DNA of 35,862 bases from assembly GCA_002360325.1 (NCBI GenBank), contig DEQG01000065.1, positions 1 to 35,862 on the forward strand. The letters run 5' to 3'. Below the pieces are notes generated by a model, which ran no database searches, was not told the DNA's origin, and saw nothing but the letters and a program-made list of their open reading frames with translations. Position 1 is the first letter of the stretch; each line of letters opens with the position of its first letter. The position numbers and the translations under genes are program-made. The stretch is from Salinicoccus sp. UBA3372 (GTDB lineage Bacteria; Bacillota; Bacilli; Staphylococcales; Salinicoccaceae). Of the stretch, positions 1-6,796 are shown one piece after another.

Positions 1-332
1 GCCATAAATGATGCTGAGTAAAGCAATGTACTATGTTTTTTATAGAATGGAATCTTTTTTTCTTTTGTGCTTTCTTCAGTTACAGATGTTCTGATTGCTT
101 TTTCAGGTACCACTTCCAAGTTTTCAAATGCCCCTGCTTTCTCGAGCTCTTTGACGCTTGCTTCACCATATACTGAAATTTTAGATGCGCCGAAATTGAC
201 TTTAGCATCGTGAACTTTTGGTAATTTCCTGACATTGTTTTCAAATTTTCCAGCGCAGTTGGCACAGGAAAAGCCCTCGACACGATAGGTGGTCATCTCT
301 TCATCCAAGTCTTTCAAAAGTTGTTCAGACAT
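1..332 (-). CDS. cadA: Cadmium/zinc-translocating P-type ATPase CadA, N-terminal part (cut by window edge)
   Basis: This is the first 110 or so residues of a P1B-type heavy-metal ATPase that exports Cd2+, Zn2+ or Pb2+ across the cytoplasmic membrane. Reading from the ATG at 332, a heavy-metal-associated domain carries the metal-binding motif GFSCANC (Cys23 and Cys26). A charged linker follows, then the sequence [19 protein letters not shown], which resembles the approach to the first membrane helix of CadA. The frame stays open to base 1, so the transmembrane and ATPase domains lie outside the window. The start overlaps the end of cadC by 8 bp, so the two are translationally coupled and share the CadC-controlled promoter. 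Family assignment rests on the HMA domain and on cadC next door. Confidence 0.9.
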   Translation of the reverse strand, partial: MSEQLLKDLDEEMTTYRVEGFSCANCAGKFENNVRKLPKVHDAKVNFGASKISVYGEASVKELEKAGAFENLEVVPEKAIRTSVTEESTKEKKIPFYKKHSTLLYSASFM

Positions 333-693
333 GGGTTTTCACTTCTTCCCTGTGAGTCAATGCTATCATCATAATCTGTCTGATATGGTCATCATCAAGT
401 GAATAAAAAGCGAGTTTGCCCTCTTTTCTGAACTTGACGATACCCTGTTTATTGAGTGTGCGGAGATGATGGGAAGTATTCGCGATTGAGGCATTGATAA
501 TATTGGCGATATCACATACACAAAGTTCCTCTTCCTGACCCAAAGCATATGTAATCTTGGCCCTCGTTTCATCAGCAATCGCCTTTAGAAGTTTTGAAAC
601 CCCGCTGATATCTACTTTTTCCATGTCCTCCTTTATTTTATTGACCTTCTCTTTGTCATAAAAAAATATTTCACAAGTATCTTGTTTATTCAT
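325..693 (-). CDS. cadC: Metal-sensing ArsR/SmtB repressor CadC
   Basis: A 122-residue winged-helix repressor that leaves its operator when it binds Cd2+, Pb2+ or Zn2+. From memory it is close to CadC of S. aureus plasmid pI258 along its whole length. The sensor ligands Cys7, Cys58 and Cys60 (ELCVCD) are present, and so is the second zinc site, Asp101, His103, His114 and Glu117. Cys11 of pI258 CadC is Phe here. The recognition helix contains [11 protein letters not shown] (residues 70-80). The frame is open for 22 more codons upstream, but that extension would run through the operator. The ATG at 693 has a purine-rich AAAGG upstream and matches the known CadC N-terminus, so it was chosen. cadA overlaps its 3' end. 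Confidence 0.94.
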   Translation of the reverse strand: MNKQDTCEIFFYDKEKVNKIKEDMEKVDISGVSKLLKAIADETRAKITYALGQEEELCVCDIANIINASIANTSHHLRTLNKQGIVKFRKEGKLAFYSLDDDHIRQIMMIALTHREEVKTHV

Positions 694-707
694 TAAAATC
701 AGCCTTT

Positions 708-759
708 CATTCAAATATTCATTTGAATATAGTATAAACATTTGGCATCTTTTATTCAA
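708..759 (-). promoter_or_regulatory. cad operon promoter and CadC operator
   Basis: On the minus strand a -35 box TTGAAT (754-759) and a -10 box TATACT (731-736) are exactly 17 bp apart. Immediately downstream, at 708-730, lies an inverted repeat with arms ATTCAAAT/ATTTGAAT. It closely resembles the CadC operator known from pI258. A repressor bound there would block the start of transcription. Binding itself is inferred. Confidence 0.85.
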
Positions 760-817
760 GTAGCTGTTTTAATGAGGTGTGTCTGTATAGATAGCAGTCA
801 ATCTGCAACCAATAAAA

Positions 818-849
818 ATCGAACGATCCGGAAAATCGAATCGTTCGAT
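818..849 (-). terminator. Rho-independent terminator of the LytTR/DUF3021 operon
   Basis: Perfect 9-bp stem ATCGAACGA/TCGTTCGAT, followed on the minus strand by TTTTTATT. It lies 26 bp after the stop codon of the DUF3021 gene. Confidence 0.85.
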
Positions 850-874
850 AGAAAAACTTCCAGTTTTCCAGATT

Positions 875-1264
875 TTATTTTTCATTCAATTTCGCATTGA
901 TTCTTCTGCTGTCGAGAACAGACAGTAGATAAAACACAAGAAAGATGATGAGCATGATAACAAATGTCGCCACGGCATAGAAGATAATATCTGCAGTATT
1001 GAGTGCTATCCATCCATTGAAAACTGCAATGGCGGTAAACGCGATGATGCCTGTCCCGAACTGGACGACGGTAACAAGAGAACTTGTTATATTTGTATAG
1101 TACAACGCAGATGCAACACCTATGAATGCAGATGCTATCCATACTGAAATTATTTCTTTGGGCGTAACTTCTAGAACAGCACCGGTTACGCCATTCAGCA
1201 GATAGATAAAACTCCCGAGACCTATGGAAATTGCGACACTTTTTAACAAATTGTTCAACATCAT
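875..1264 (-). CDS. DUF3021 family four-helix membrane protein
   Basis: A 129-residue integral membrane protein with four hydrophobic helices (about residues 8-28, 38-58, 64-84 and 92-115) and a short positively charged C-terminal tail (DSRRINAKLNEK). Size, topology and position directly after a LytTR regulator match the DUF3021 family. Pairs of a LytTR regulator with a small membrane inhibitor are known as LytTR regulatory systems, for example HdrRM and BrsRM of streptococci, where the membrane partner restrains the regulator. By analogy this protein may hold the LytTR protein in check; that is inference. The start ATG overlaps the regulator's stop codon by 4 bp (ATGA), so the two should be made together. 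A terminator follows at 818-849. Confidence 0.82.
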   Translation of the reverse strand: MMLNNLLKSVAISIGLGSFIYLLNGVTGAVLEVTPKEIISVWIASAFIGVASALYYTNITSSLVTVVQFGTGIIAFTAIAVFNGWIALNTADIIFYAVATFVIMLIIFLVFYLLSVLDSRRINAKLNEK

Positions 1265-1704
1265 ATTCCCAGCCTTTCTTTTAATATTGATACGTAGCGT
1301 CTTGAAATATTCATTTTATTACCGTTTTTCATACGCGCGGTAAGGTTGCCGGAAAAAGACGGCTCCACACGTTCAATCATCTGGATGTTCAGCATCCCTG
1401 ATCTTGATACTTTCAAAAATGTCTCTGATTTCAAATCCTCCATTAAAGTACTCAAAGTTTTCGTTGTGACAATGTCATCGGCCTTCGTATAAATCGTCAG
1501 TGTCTTGTCCTGGACCTCGGCACAAATGATATCGGATCTCTGTATCATCAGAAATTCTTCATCCGAGCGGATGGCAAGGCTTTCTTTGTCAGTCGTGAAA
1601 TGGTCTATGAAAGATAAGACACGCGCGCCGATCGTGGTAGTCTTAGCATGAATTTTGATTTCATCATCATTTAATTGTTCATTTATAATTAATTCCGTCT
1701 TCAT
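1261..1704 (-). CDS. LytTR-domain transcriptional regulator
   Basis: A 147-residue protein with no receiver domain. The C-terminal half (about residues 48-147) is a LytTR DNA-binding domain, recognisable from IQRSDIICAEVQDKTLTIYT, the FLKVSRSGMLNIQMIERVEP core and the ending NISRRYVSILKERLGI. The N-terminal part is short and matches no sensor I know. Such stand-alone regulators paired with a DUF3021 membrane protein usually control their own operon plus a few targets. A strong ribosome binding site AAGGGGGA precedes the ATG. The gene is coupled to DUF3021 by a 4-bp overlap. Its target genes cannot be told from the window. Confidence 0.85.
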   Translation of the reverse strand: MKTELIINEQLNDDEIKIHAKTTTIGARVLSFIDHFTTDKESLAIRSDEEFLMIQRSDIICAEVQDKTLTIYTKADDIVTTKTLSTLMEDLKSETFLKVSRSGMLNIQMIERVEPSFSGNLTARMKNGNKMNISRRYVSILKERLGI

Positions 1705-1722
1705 GAAAATCCCCCTTGACAG

Positions 1723-1821
1723 TTAACTTATTCTGCATATAAGCCCGCTAAATTTGCAAGGGTTTTTAATGTGATTGTTGCTGTAAGCTCCGATAAACAC
1801 CCTACTAGAAATTATCTCCAT
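1723..1821 (-). CDS. Possible 32-residue leader peptide upstream of the LytTR gene
   Basis: A short reading frame of 32 codons starts at the ATG at 1821, has a good ribosome binding site AAAGGAG seven bases upstream, and ends 18 bp before the LytTR gene. The peptide begins MEIISSRVFIGAYSNN and contains two cysteines near its end. It matches no family I know. It could be a regulatory leader, a small secreted or signalling peptide, or a chance frame. The well-placed ribosome binding site and its position inside the presumed operon leader are the only support. Confidence 0.35.
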   Translation of the reverse strand: MEIISSRVFIGAYSNNHIKNPCKFSGLICRIS

Positions 1822-1851
1822 ATACTGCATCTCCTTTGTTTTGCTGCTTAC

Positions 1852-1880
1852 AGTATATAATGGAAAAGCTAGTCTGTCGG
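1852..1880 (-). promoter_or_regulatory. Probable promoter of the LytTR/DUF3021 operon
   Basis: TATACT (1852-1857) with a -35-like CCGACA (1875-1880) 17 bp upstream on the minus strand, about 30 bp before the possible leader peptide. The weak -35 would fit an activator-dependent promoter such as an autoregulated LytTR operon. The remaining spacer (1881-2061) holds nothing else I recognise apart from the ribosome binding site AGGAGGG of the pirin gene. Confidence 0.4.
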
Positions 1881-2061
1881 CTGTTTTTCCGCAAGAGGTA
1901 TAAAATTGACCGTAACCGGTAAATATATTCTGTCTGATGAACCTTTTCGGTTTTTCGTGTTTTCTAAGTTGGTTGAACTGGTATATGTATTATGAAGATA
2001 TTTTTATTAAGGGAATGCTAAGCAGCTGGAATCCAAACTGAATATATTTAAGGAGGGTGCC

Positions 2062-2835
2062 ATGAATATATTAAGAAATAATCAATATTTTCGCTACGGT
2101 GACGATGAGTTTCAGGTACATACGAAAAGACCGGGGTTAATCTTTCAGGATTATGACCGTGAGGATTATGCGTTCGGGCTCTCAGCCGTATAGACCATGT
2201 GAATCTGGTCAGGGATCACTGCATAGAAATGCATCTGCACCATAATGATGAAATACTGAGCTATCTTTATAAAGTAGAGATGCTCCACCACGATACAGCT
2301 GACAATAAAGTGCTCCTCACTCCGAATAAGTTGATGGTCATGAATGCAGGCCATGAATTTTATCATGAAGAATCCACGCCGAACGAAGGTGATGAGATGC
2401 TGCAAATATTAATCCGCCCTGATAAAAGCGGATTTGTCATCCGCAGTGCAGTTTTGGAACCGTGAAATCAAGTTTGATTCCGATTGGAATCTGATTGCGG
2501 GACTTTCATCAATGGAGCCGCCGATGATTGTGCGGAATGATGTCGCAGTATTGGATATGCACGGAAGTGCGGGTGATGAACTTCGGATACCGGCTGTGAA
2601 AGGAATGACGTCCTGGTTATATGTTATGGACGGCAGTATTGAAGTGCTCGGAGAGACGCTTTATAAGGGAGATGCGGTGACGGAAAGTCATGGCCGGTTG
2701 AAGACTCTTAAGCTGAGGGAAGATTCGACACTTGTTCTGTTCCTCGTCAATCCTGGTGCAGATATGACACTCAAAGGAAATTTCAGCGGTCACAAACAGA
2801 ATAATATGAAAAGATATCAAAAAAAGCATCCATAA
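2062..2835 (+). pseudogene. Pirin-like bicupin (YhaK/quercetin dioxygenase-like family), broken by two frameshifts
   Basis: The gene starts at 2062 behind a strong ribosome binding site (AGGAGGG) and reads MNILRNNQYFRYGDD, then stops at 2191-2193. The protein continues one frame back as SRIDHVNL and includes MHLHHNDEILSYL, the first cupin motif of the pirin family. That frame stops at 2463-2465. The C-terminal cupin continues in the original frame from about 2434 (AVQFWNREIKFDSDW) to the TAA at 2833-2835. Joining the pieces gives about 255 residues in pirin-like order. The two shifts (near 2178-2186 and 2430-2450) go in opposite directions: an apparent one-base loss and then a gain. This is a recently inactivated gene or a place with two sequencing errors. 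The third segment could start internally at 2434, but that would lack the metal-binding cupin. Confidence 0.8.
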
Positions 2836-2853
2836 AATTTCTATGGGTGCTTT
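2823..2853 (-). terminator. Terminator of the small lipoprotein gene
   Basis: Stem AAAGCATCCATA/TATGGGTGCTTT with one G-U pair. On the minus strand it is followed by a run of seven T, so it mainly serves the lipoprotein gene at 2887-3384. It overlaps the end of the convergent pirin pseudogene and may also stop that transcript. Confidence 0.75.
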
Positions 2854-2886
2854 ATAATGTGTACTTATTTACTTTGAGACAATAAA

Positions 2887-3384
2887 TTACTTTTCAAACA
2901 CCATTCTTTCATCTCTTGTGTGACTTTCAAATTTAGCGATAATATCATTTTCATCATTTCTAAATTCTATAAGAGGAAGAGTACCCTGTTCTTTATTGTA
3001 AAGAACTCCGGAAGTCATTTCTCTGATGGATTTACCCATTCCTTCTAATTTTGATCTATATCCTTTTTCATTAATATCCTCAAATTTATCACTTACGTAA
3101 ACAATGAGTTCTGTATATTCATCGTTTTGTGCTTCGATTGACTCAATGAATCCATCATTGGTCATTTCATCGTATTTATTTTCTAAAATGGCAATCTGAT
3201 CATCGGAAGGTTTGTTCTCCGGGTTTGCTGCTTCCTGTGACTCTTCTTTTGATGATTCATCATTTTTAACAGTTTGTTCAGTTTTAGTTTCATCTTCATT
3301 TTGTTCTGCAGGCTCATCTGCATTGCCACAAGCTGATAAAAATAAGATTGATGTTAAGGTACTTGTTAGAAACAATTTTTTCAT
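2887..3384 (-). CDS. Small acidic lipoprotein of unknown function
   Basis: A 165-residue predicted lipoprotein. The signal peptide MKKLFLTSTLTSILFLSAC ends in a lipobox (LSAC, Cys19). About 50 residues rich in Glu, Asp, Asn, Lys and Ser follow (a likely wall-spanning linker), then a globular C-terminal part of about 110 residues with no family I recognise. The frame is open 17 codons further upstream. The ATG at 3384 was chosen because GGGAGAGAG lies in front of it and the signal peptide starts there. It stands alone between a degenerate region and the pirin pseudogene. Confidence 0.8.
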   Translation of the reverse strand: MKKLFLTSTLTSILFLSACGNADEPAEQNEDETKTEQTVKNDESSKEESQEAANPENKPSDDQIAILENKYDEMTNDGFIESIEAQNDEYTELIVYVSDKFEDINEKGYRSKLEGMGKSIREMTSGVLYNKEQGTLPLIEFRNDENDIIAKFESHTRDERMVFEK

Positions 3385-3539
3385 ATATAACTCTCTCCCA
3401 TAAAAATTTAAGTGCATAATAAAATATACCAGCAATCGTATATTTCAACAATGGTTGAGAGAATTATAATCAATTCATAAGAATTACGTCATTTTTATGA
3501 GATTTTTTTATTTTGTTCTCTATGTCTCTGGCGTTGCAT

Positions 3540-3960
3540 AAATAATATTGTAATACTACAGTATGGAATATCCAGAATATCGGTTTGAGCACGCTGCCAT
3601 TGAATCTCACCAATCAGCCGATGGTCAAGGACCAGGCTGTGGAAGCCTGATCGGCATTGGGTGCACCGTATCATAGGCGGCCCTTAACTCGAATCGGCAA
3701 TGATACTCGAGACTTCTTACGTAATAAATGTATCATTGTACCAAATGGAATACTGAATATTCACACCGTCTTCAAACGTCTTAATCATGTCTGTTTCAAC
3801 TTTCATCATCAGTCTCTGAATTTTAAATTCATGACCAGATTATATTCGATTTTTGAGGAGGAGTTTACCGTTAAATATCATTTCTGCAATTTTTCAGATC
3901 AGGATTTCCGATTTGAAAAGTGTGTAAATCACGTGAATATAGTCTCTGTCTCCCTTCATT
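3540..3960 (-). other. Degenerate sequence, probable gene remnants
   Basis: No intact gene is visible. On the minus strand, short open stretches are separated by stops and shifts. One near 3960-3897 reads MKGDRDYIHVIYTLFKSEIL and one near 3640-3550 reads LVLDHRLIGEIQWQRA. These look like genuine but eroded coding sequence. I do not recognise the parent proteins. They lie downstream of the SAM riboswitch at 4230-4341 and may be what it once controlled. Confidence 0.4.
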
Positions 3961-3980
3961 TTATCTCGTCTCTCGTCGTA

Positions 3981-4163
3981 TCAATTTTTAGTTTTTTCTT
4001 TAGACAGTATATAATTCTTGTACTCTTCAACATCGATACGTTTTGCGATTTCATTTTTCAATCTGCTGATATGGTTCAATCTTGCTATGCTGCTCATAGT
4101 ATTGTCCGGTCTAAATGTTTTCCACTCGTCCAGTTCTGAAAATAGTTCGTGTACAGTTTTCAT
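3981..4163 (-). CDS. Hypothetical 60-residue protein behind a SAM riboswitch
   Basis: A 60-residue frame beginning MKTVHELFSELDEWKTFR, mostly helical and charged, with no signal peptide, membrane helix or known motif. The ATG at 4163 has a good ribosome binding site (AAAGGGTGG) and lies 36 bp after the riboswitch terminator, so it is the first gene whose expression would follow S-adenosylmethionine. Known SAM-I targets are methionine synthesis, uptake or salvage genes, and this protein resembles none of them. It could be a small protein in its own right or the intact N-terminus of a gene that has decayed downstream. I do not know the function. Confidence 0.5.
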   Translation of the reverse strand: MKTVHELFSELDEWKTFRPDNTMSSIARLNHISRLKNEIAKRIDVEEYKNYILSKEKTKN

Positions 4164-4198
4164 TTGATTACCACCCTTTTTATTTTTTCAAATAAAAT

Positions 4199-4223
4199 AG
4201 CTCTTCCTGAATTAAGAAGAGCT
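4199..4223 (-). terminator. Riboswitch-controlled intrinsic terminator
   Basis: Minus-strand stem AGCTCTTC/GAAGAGCT with a T-rich tail (ATTTTATTTG), directly after the SAM-I aptamer. The left arm contains CTTCTTA, which is complementary to TAAGAAG on the 3' side of aptamer helix P1. That is the usual antiterminator exchange. High SAM should therefore favour termination. Confidence 0.85.
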
Positions 4224-4229
4224 TAAACG

Positions 4230-4341
4230 CGGCTTCTTATCATCCAGTTTATATAAACTGTTGGATTTGGCACATCGCTTTTACAAGCTGTTGCCGGAGT
4301 TTCACAGGGCCAAGTCCCTTCACTCACTCTTAATAAGAGAA
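4230..4341 (-). promoter_or_regulatory. SAM-I (S-box) riboswitch aptamer
   Basis: The minus strand shows the conserved S-box elements in order: the P1 5' strand TCTTATTAAGAG, GAGTGAAGGGA, TGGCCC, GTGAAAC, CCGGCAAC, then TGCCAAATCC, the P4 hairpin CAGTTTATATAAACTG and the closing GGATGATAAGAAG. Core and closing strand are intact and a terminator follows immediately, so the switch looks functional. Normally it turns off methionine or cysteine genes when S-adenosylmethionine is plentiful. Here the only open frame behind it is the 60-residue ORF at 3981-4163. Confidence 0.93.
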
Positions 4342-4439
4342 CTATTTTATTTAATTGCATTATACTGTTAATTGCTGGTTATTGCATCTTATTTGTTCAT
4401 TTGATAATTCAGCCGCTCACATTGTAAGGCTTTTACTGA

Positions 4440-4736
4440 CTGGACGCCGCTACTGCAGCCGTGAAATTCGTTTTTCACGACATTATCCTGATCGGAGAAC
4501 GTGTCTGGACAGTGTCAGCATCAAGAATATTGCGAGTTCTCCCGTCGATGCCGCAGATTCATGAACAAGCATGTCCGTTACAGCAATCCCGTGCTTATTC
4601 GCCTCTTCAATGTCGGTATTATTAAAACATGAACCCACGTTTCCAATGACTTTTAAGTTCGTATTCGCTTTGATTACTTCAGCCGGTGCATGCACATTGG
4701 TTCAGGCAGTTCTACTGTGCTATAAATTTTTGCCAT
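4440..4736 (-). pseudogene. D-isomer-specific 2-hydroxyacid dehydrogenase (phosphoglycerate dehydrogenase-like), remnant
   Basis: The minus strand has a typical N-terminus at 4736 (MAKIYSTVELPEP). After an apparent internal deletion and frame change it continues as VHAPAEVIKANTNLKVIG and then GIAVTDMLVHESAASTGE, matching the region before the NAD-binding domain in this family. The frame stops at 4483. Shifting one base allows a further 15 residues or so (NVVKNEFHGCSSGVQ). The Rossmann motif GxGxxG, the catalytic Arg, Glu and His and the rest of the roughly 320-residue protein are missing. Some members (B. subtilis YoaD) belong to S-box operons, but this remnant lies upstream of the riboswitch. 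Confidence 0.75.
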
Positions 4737-4822
4737 ACTCAATCTGCTTTCTATATATATTTTTTAAATACTATAGCCAAAATTGAAGAATTTAAACGTA
4801 TAAGCATAATGATATAGAAAAA

Positions 4823-4843
4823 AGAGTACATTATATGTACTCT
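4823..4843 (-). terminator. Terminator of the SDR gene
   Basis: Perfect 9-bp stem AGAGTACAT/ATGTACTCT with a 3-base loop, followed on the minus strand by TTTTTTC. It ends the HxlR/SDR unit. Confidence 0.88.
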
Positions 4844-4852
4844 CTCAGGCGT

Positions 4853-5554
4853 TTATACCGGTCTGACTAATACTTCATTTACATTTACATAATCTGGTTG
4901 CGTCGCTGCATAAATCACAGCATCAGCAATATTTTCAGGAGTCAGTTTTTTTCTGTTTTCTTCAAACGGGCTATTCTTGCTTAACGGTGTATCCACCATT
5001 CCAGGTGAGATGCTGGTTACGCGGACGCCTGTCTGCTCAAGTTCTTTTTCCATGCCCGTACTAATTGCCCTGACAGCAAATTTCGTGCCGCAATATACTG
5101 TACAGCGTGGAATAACCTCATAACCGGCATCCGATGCGATATTGATAATGTGTCCTGTGCCCCTTTCTTCCATGGCAGGGAGAACAGAATTAATTCCGTA
5201 CAATACACCTTTAATATTTAAATCAATCATCATATCCCAGTCTTCTACATCGCCGTCGGTAACAGTGCTGGAACCCATTACTCCGGCACCGTTCACATAA
5301 ATGTCCACTTGTCCGAATGCCTTTTCAGCTTTTTCAGCAAGCGCCTCGACTTCAGCTCTTTGTGTCATATCTGTTTTAACCGCCAAAGTACGCCCGGTTT
5401 CATTGATATTTTCTGTAATTTTATTTAACTTGTCTTCGCTGCGGGCGGCAAGAACCACTTTTGCCCCGTTTTCCACCAGCTTTTCTGCAATCGCAGCACC
5501 GATGCCGCTGCTCGCGCCTGTAACAACTGCAACTTTATCTTTTAGATTGTTCAT
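4853..5554 (-). CDS. Short-chain dehydrogenase/reductase, classical type
   Basis: A 233-residue NAD(P)-dependent oxidoreductase. It has the cofactor motif TGASSGIG (12-19), NGAG (88-91), and the catalytic set Asn113, Ser141, Tyr154 and Lys158 (YCGTK). Length and motifs are those of a complete classical SDR of the YdfG type, which reduces aldehydes, ketones or 3-hydroxy acids; the substrate cannot be read from sequence. A perfect AGGAGG precedes the ATG. It lies 33 bp downstream of the HxlR regulator gene on the same strand and is probably co-transcribed with it, ending at the terminator 4823-4843. With the divergent flavin enzymes it forms a reductive detoxification group. Confidence 0.9.
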   Translation of the reverse strand: MNNLKDKVAVVTGASSGIGAAIAEKLVENGAKVVLAARSEDKLNKITENINETGRTLAVKTDMTQRAEVEALAEKAEKAFGQVDIYVNGAGVMGSSTVTDGDVEDWDMMIDLNIKGVLYGINSVLPAMEERGTGHIINIASDAGYEVIPRCTVYCGTKFAVRAISTGMEKELEQTGVRVTSISPGMVDTPLSKNSPFEENRKKLTPENIADAVIYAATQPDYVNVNEVLVRPV

Positions 5555-5587
5555 TTGTCAGCCTCCTGAAAGTATTTTTGGTTTATA

Positions 5588-5968
5588 CTAAATTTTTGTT
5601 ACTGCATTCTCTAAGTTTTCAGTCACATCCAATTGTTCTTCTTTATTTTGGATATGTTCTTCTCCCCAAGATCTCAATGATATTAGTAACGGTTCAAGCT
5701 TCTGACCGTAATCAGTCAGTGAATATTCCACTTTTGGCGGTATTTCAGGATAAACTTCACGATGTACAATGTTATCTTGCTCCAATTCTTTCAGTTGAGA
5801 TGTCAGCATTTTTTTAGTCACTTCCGACATCGCACTCTGCAGCTCACTGAAACGCATCGTTCCATTGTTCATCAAATAAAATAATATAGAAGGTTTCCAT
5901 TTTCCGGAAATGATATCAAGTGACGCCCGAAGTTCTTTGCACATTTCTCCACGGTATTGATTTGTCAT
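5588..5968 (-). CDS. HxlR/DUF24 family redox-type transcriptional regulator
   Basis: A 126-residue winged-helix regulator with the HxlR signature ISGKWKPSILFYLMNNGTMRFSEL, MLTSQLKELEQDNIVHREVYPEIPPKVEYSLTDYG. A single cysteine, Cys10, sits in the N-terminal position that in YodB (B. subtilis, Cys6) and QsrR (S. aureus, Cys5) senses quinones and other electrophiles. A similar thiol switch is likely here but inferred. It is divergent from the FMN reductase gene at 6177 and upstream of the SDR gene. The shared 208-bp spacer holds a palindrome (6017-6036) that could be its operator. Ribosome binding site AGGAGAG. Confidence 0.9.
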   Translation of the reverse strand: MTNQYRGEMCKELRASLDIISGKWKPSILFYLMNNGTMRFSELQSAMSEVTKKMLTSQLKELEQDNIVHREVYPEIPPKVEYSLTDYGQKLEPLLISLRSWGEEHIQNKEEQLDVTENLENAVTKI

Positions 5969-6016
5969 GTAAAATCTCTCCTTTATATTAGTGGGGCGAA
6001 CCCCCAGTATCAGTAA

Positions 6017-6036
6017 AGGTAACTTTAAAGTAACCT
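6017..6036. promoter_or_regulatory. Probable HxlR operator between divergent genes
   Basis: AGGTAACTTTAAAGTAACCT is a 20-bp inverted repeat with one mismatched pair, in the size and symmetry usual for HxlR dimers. It lies about 50 bp upstream of the HxlR start codon and about 140 bp upstream of the FMN reductase. A second, looser repeat AGTTTAATTAAAGT follows at 6037-6050. The role is inferred from position and symmetry. Confidence 0.55.
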
Positions 6037-6176
6037 AGTTTAATTAAAGTGCCTACTTCTCAACAGTAATCTCAAGGAGTATTATAACTCTATAAGCAGG
6101 TTGTATTCAACTTAACTGTTTGAAATTTATGTGAAGCACAACAGCTGATTAAAAAAATTAATTTGGAGGAATAATA

Positions 6177-6758
6177 ATGATTAATATAGGTATTGTTACA
6201 GGTAGCATACGTGAAACAAGAGTTAACTTGCAGGTTGCGGAATGGGTGAAATCTTTTGCGGATAACAAAGAAATGGAAGAGGTAAATTTTGAGATTCTTG
6301 ATATTAAGGAAACAGGACTGGCAAATTTCAATGAGACAGTGCCGCCGCTGATGGCAGAAACATATTCAACAGAAGCACAGACGAACTGGTCGGAAAAAGT
6401 GAAAAAAATGGACGGTTTTATTTTTATTACACCTGAATACAACAAAAACATCAGTTCTGCGCTTAAAGATCATTTAGATTATTTAGGTAAGGAATGGCAT
6501 CACAAAGGTGCAGGTATTGTAAGCTATGGTTCTACTTTGGGTATTGCGGCTTCCATCGCACTGCGTTCTACTTTATCAAATTTAAAGCTGGCGGTAGTGG
6601 AACCACAGGGTGCATTCAGCTTATTTAACGATTTTGAGAATATGACCACTTTTAAACCGATGACAGTTCATAACGTGAGATTCAGTGAAATGATCGATGA
6701 TGTTGTAGCCTGGTCTGCTGCATTGAAAACGGTAAGAGAGGGAGCATTGGTTAAATAA
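6177..6758 (+). CDS. NADPH-dependent FMN reductase (flavodoxin fold)
   Basis: A 193-residue cytoplasmic flavoprotein of the NADPH-dependent FMN reductase/azoreductase family. The FMN phosphate loop is TGSIRETR (8-15), and TPEYN (85-89) is the second flavin motif typical of the YhdA/ChrR/Yieff group. Such enzymes pass two electrons from NAD(P)H to FMN and then to quinones, azo dyes, nitro compounds or chromate. The start has GGAGG at good distance. It is the first gene of a plus-strand unit, 38 bp before an atypical SDR, and is divergent from the HxlR gene that probably represses it. The exact substrate is unknown. Confidence 0.88.
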   Translation: MINIGIVTGSIRETRVNLQVAEWVKSFADNKEMEEVNFEILDIKETGLANFNETVPPLMAETYSTEAQTNWSEKVKKMDGFIFITPEYNKNISSALKDHLDYLGKEWHHKGAGIVSYGSTLGIAASIALRSTLSNLKLAVVEPQGAFSLFNDFENMTTFKPMTVHNVRFSEMIDDVVAWSAALKTVREGALVK

Positions 6759-6796
6759 GTCAGAATTAATTTTCATATAAGAGAGACGGTGTAAAA

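Noticed and set aside
80..283. 67-codon frame on the minus strand inside cadA
   Set aside because: It is an out-of-frame shadow. The neighbouring frame carries the GFSCANC metal-binding domain and stays open to the window edge.
3657..4139. 160-codon plus-strand frame
   Set aside because: No ribosome binding site, odd composition (Phe, His and Cys rich) and antisense to eroded minus-strand coding pieces and the 60-residue ORF. Taken as chance.
4199..4341. T-box leader instead of SAM riboswitch
   Set aside because: No T-box sequence (TGGNACCGCG) is present. The S-box elements GTGAAAC, CCGGCAAC and the P1/terminator exchange are clear.
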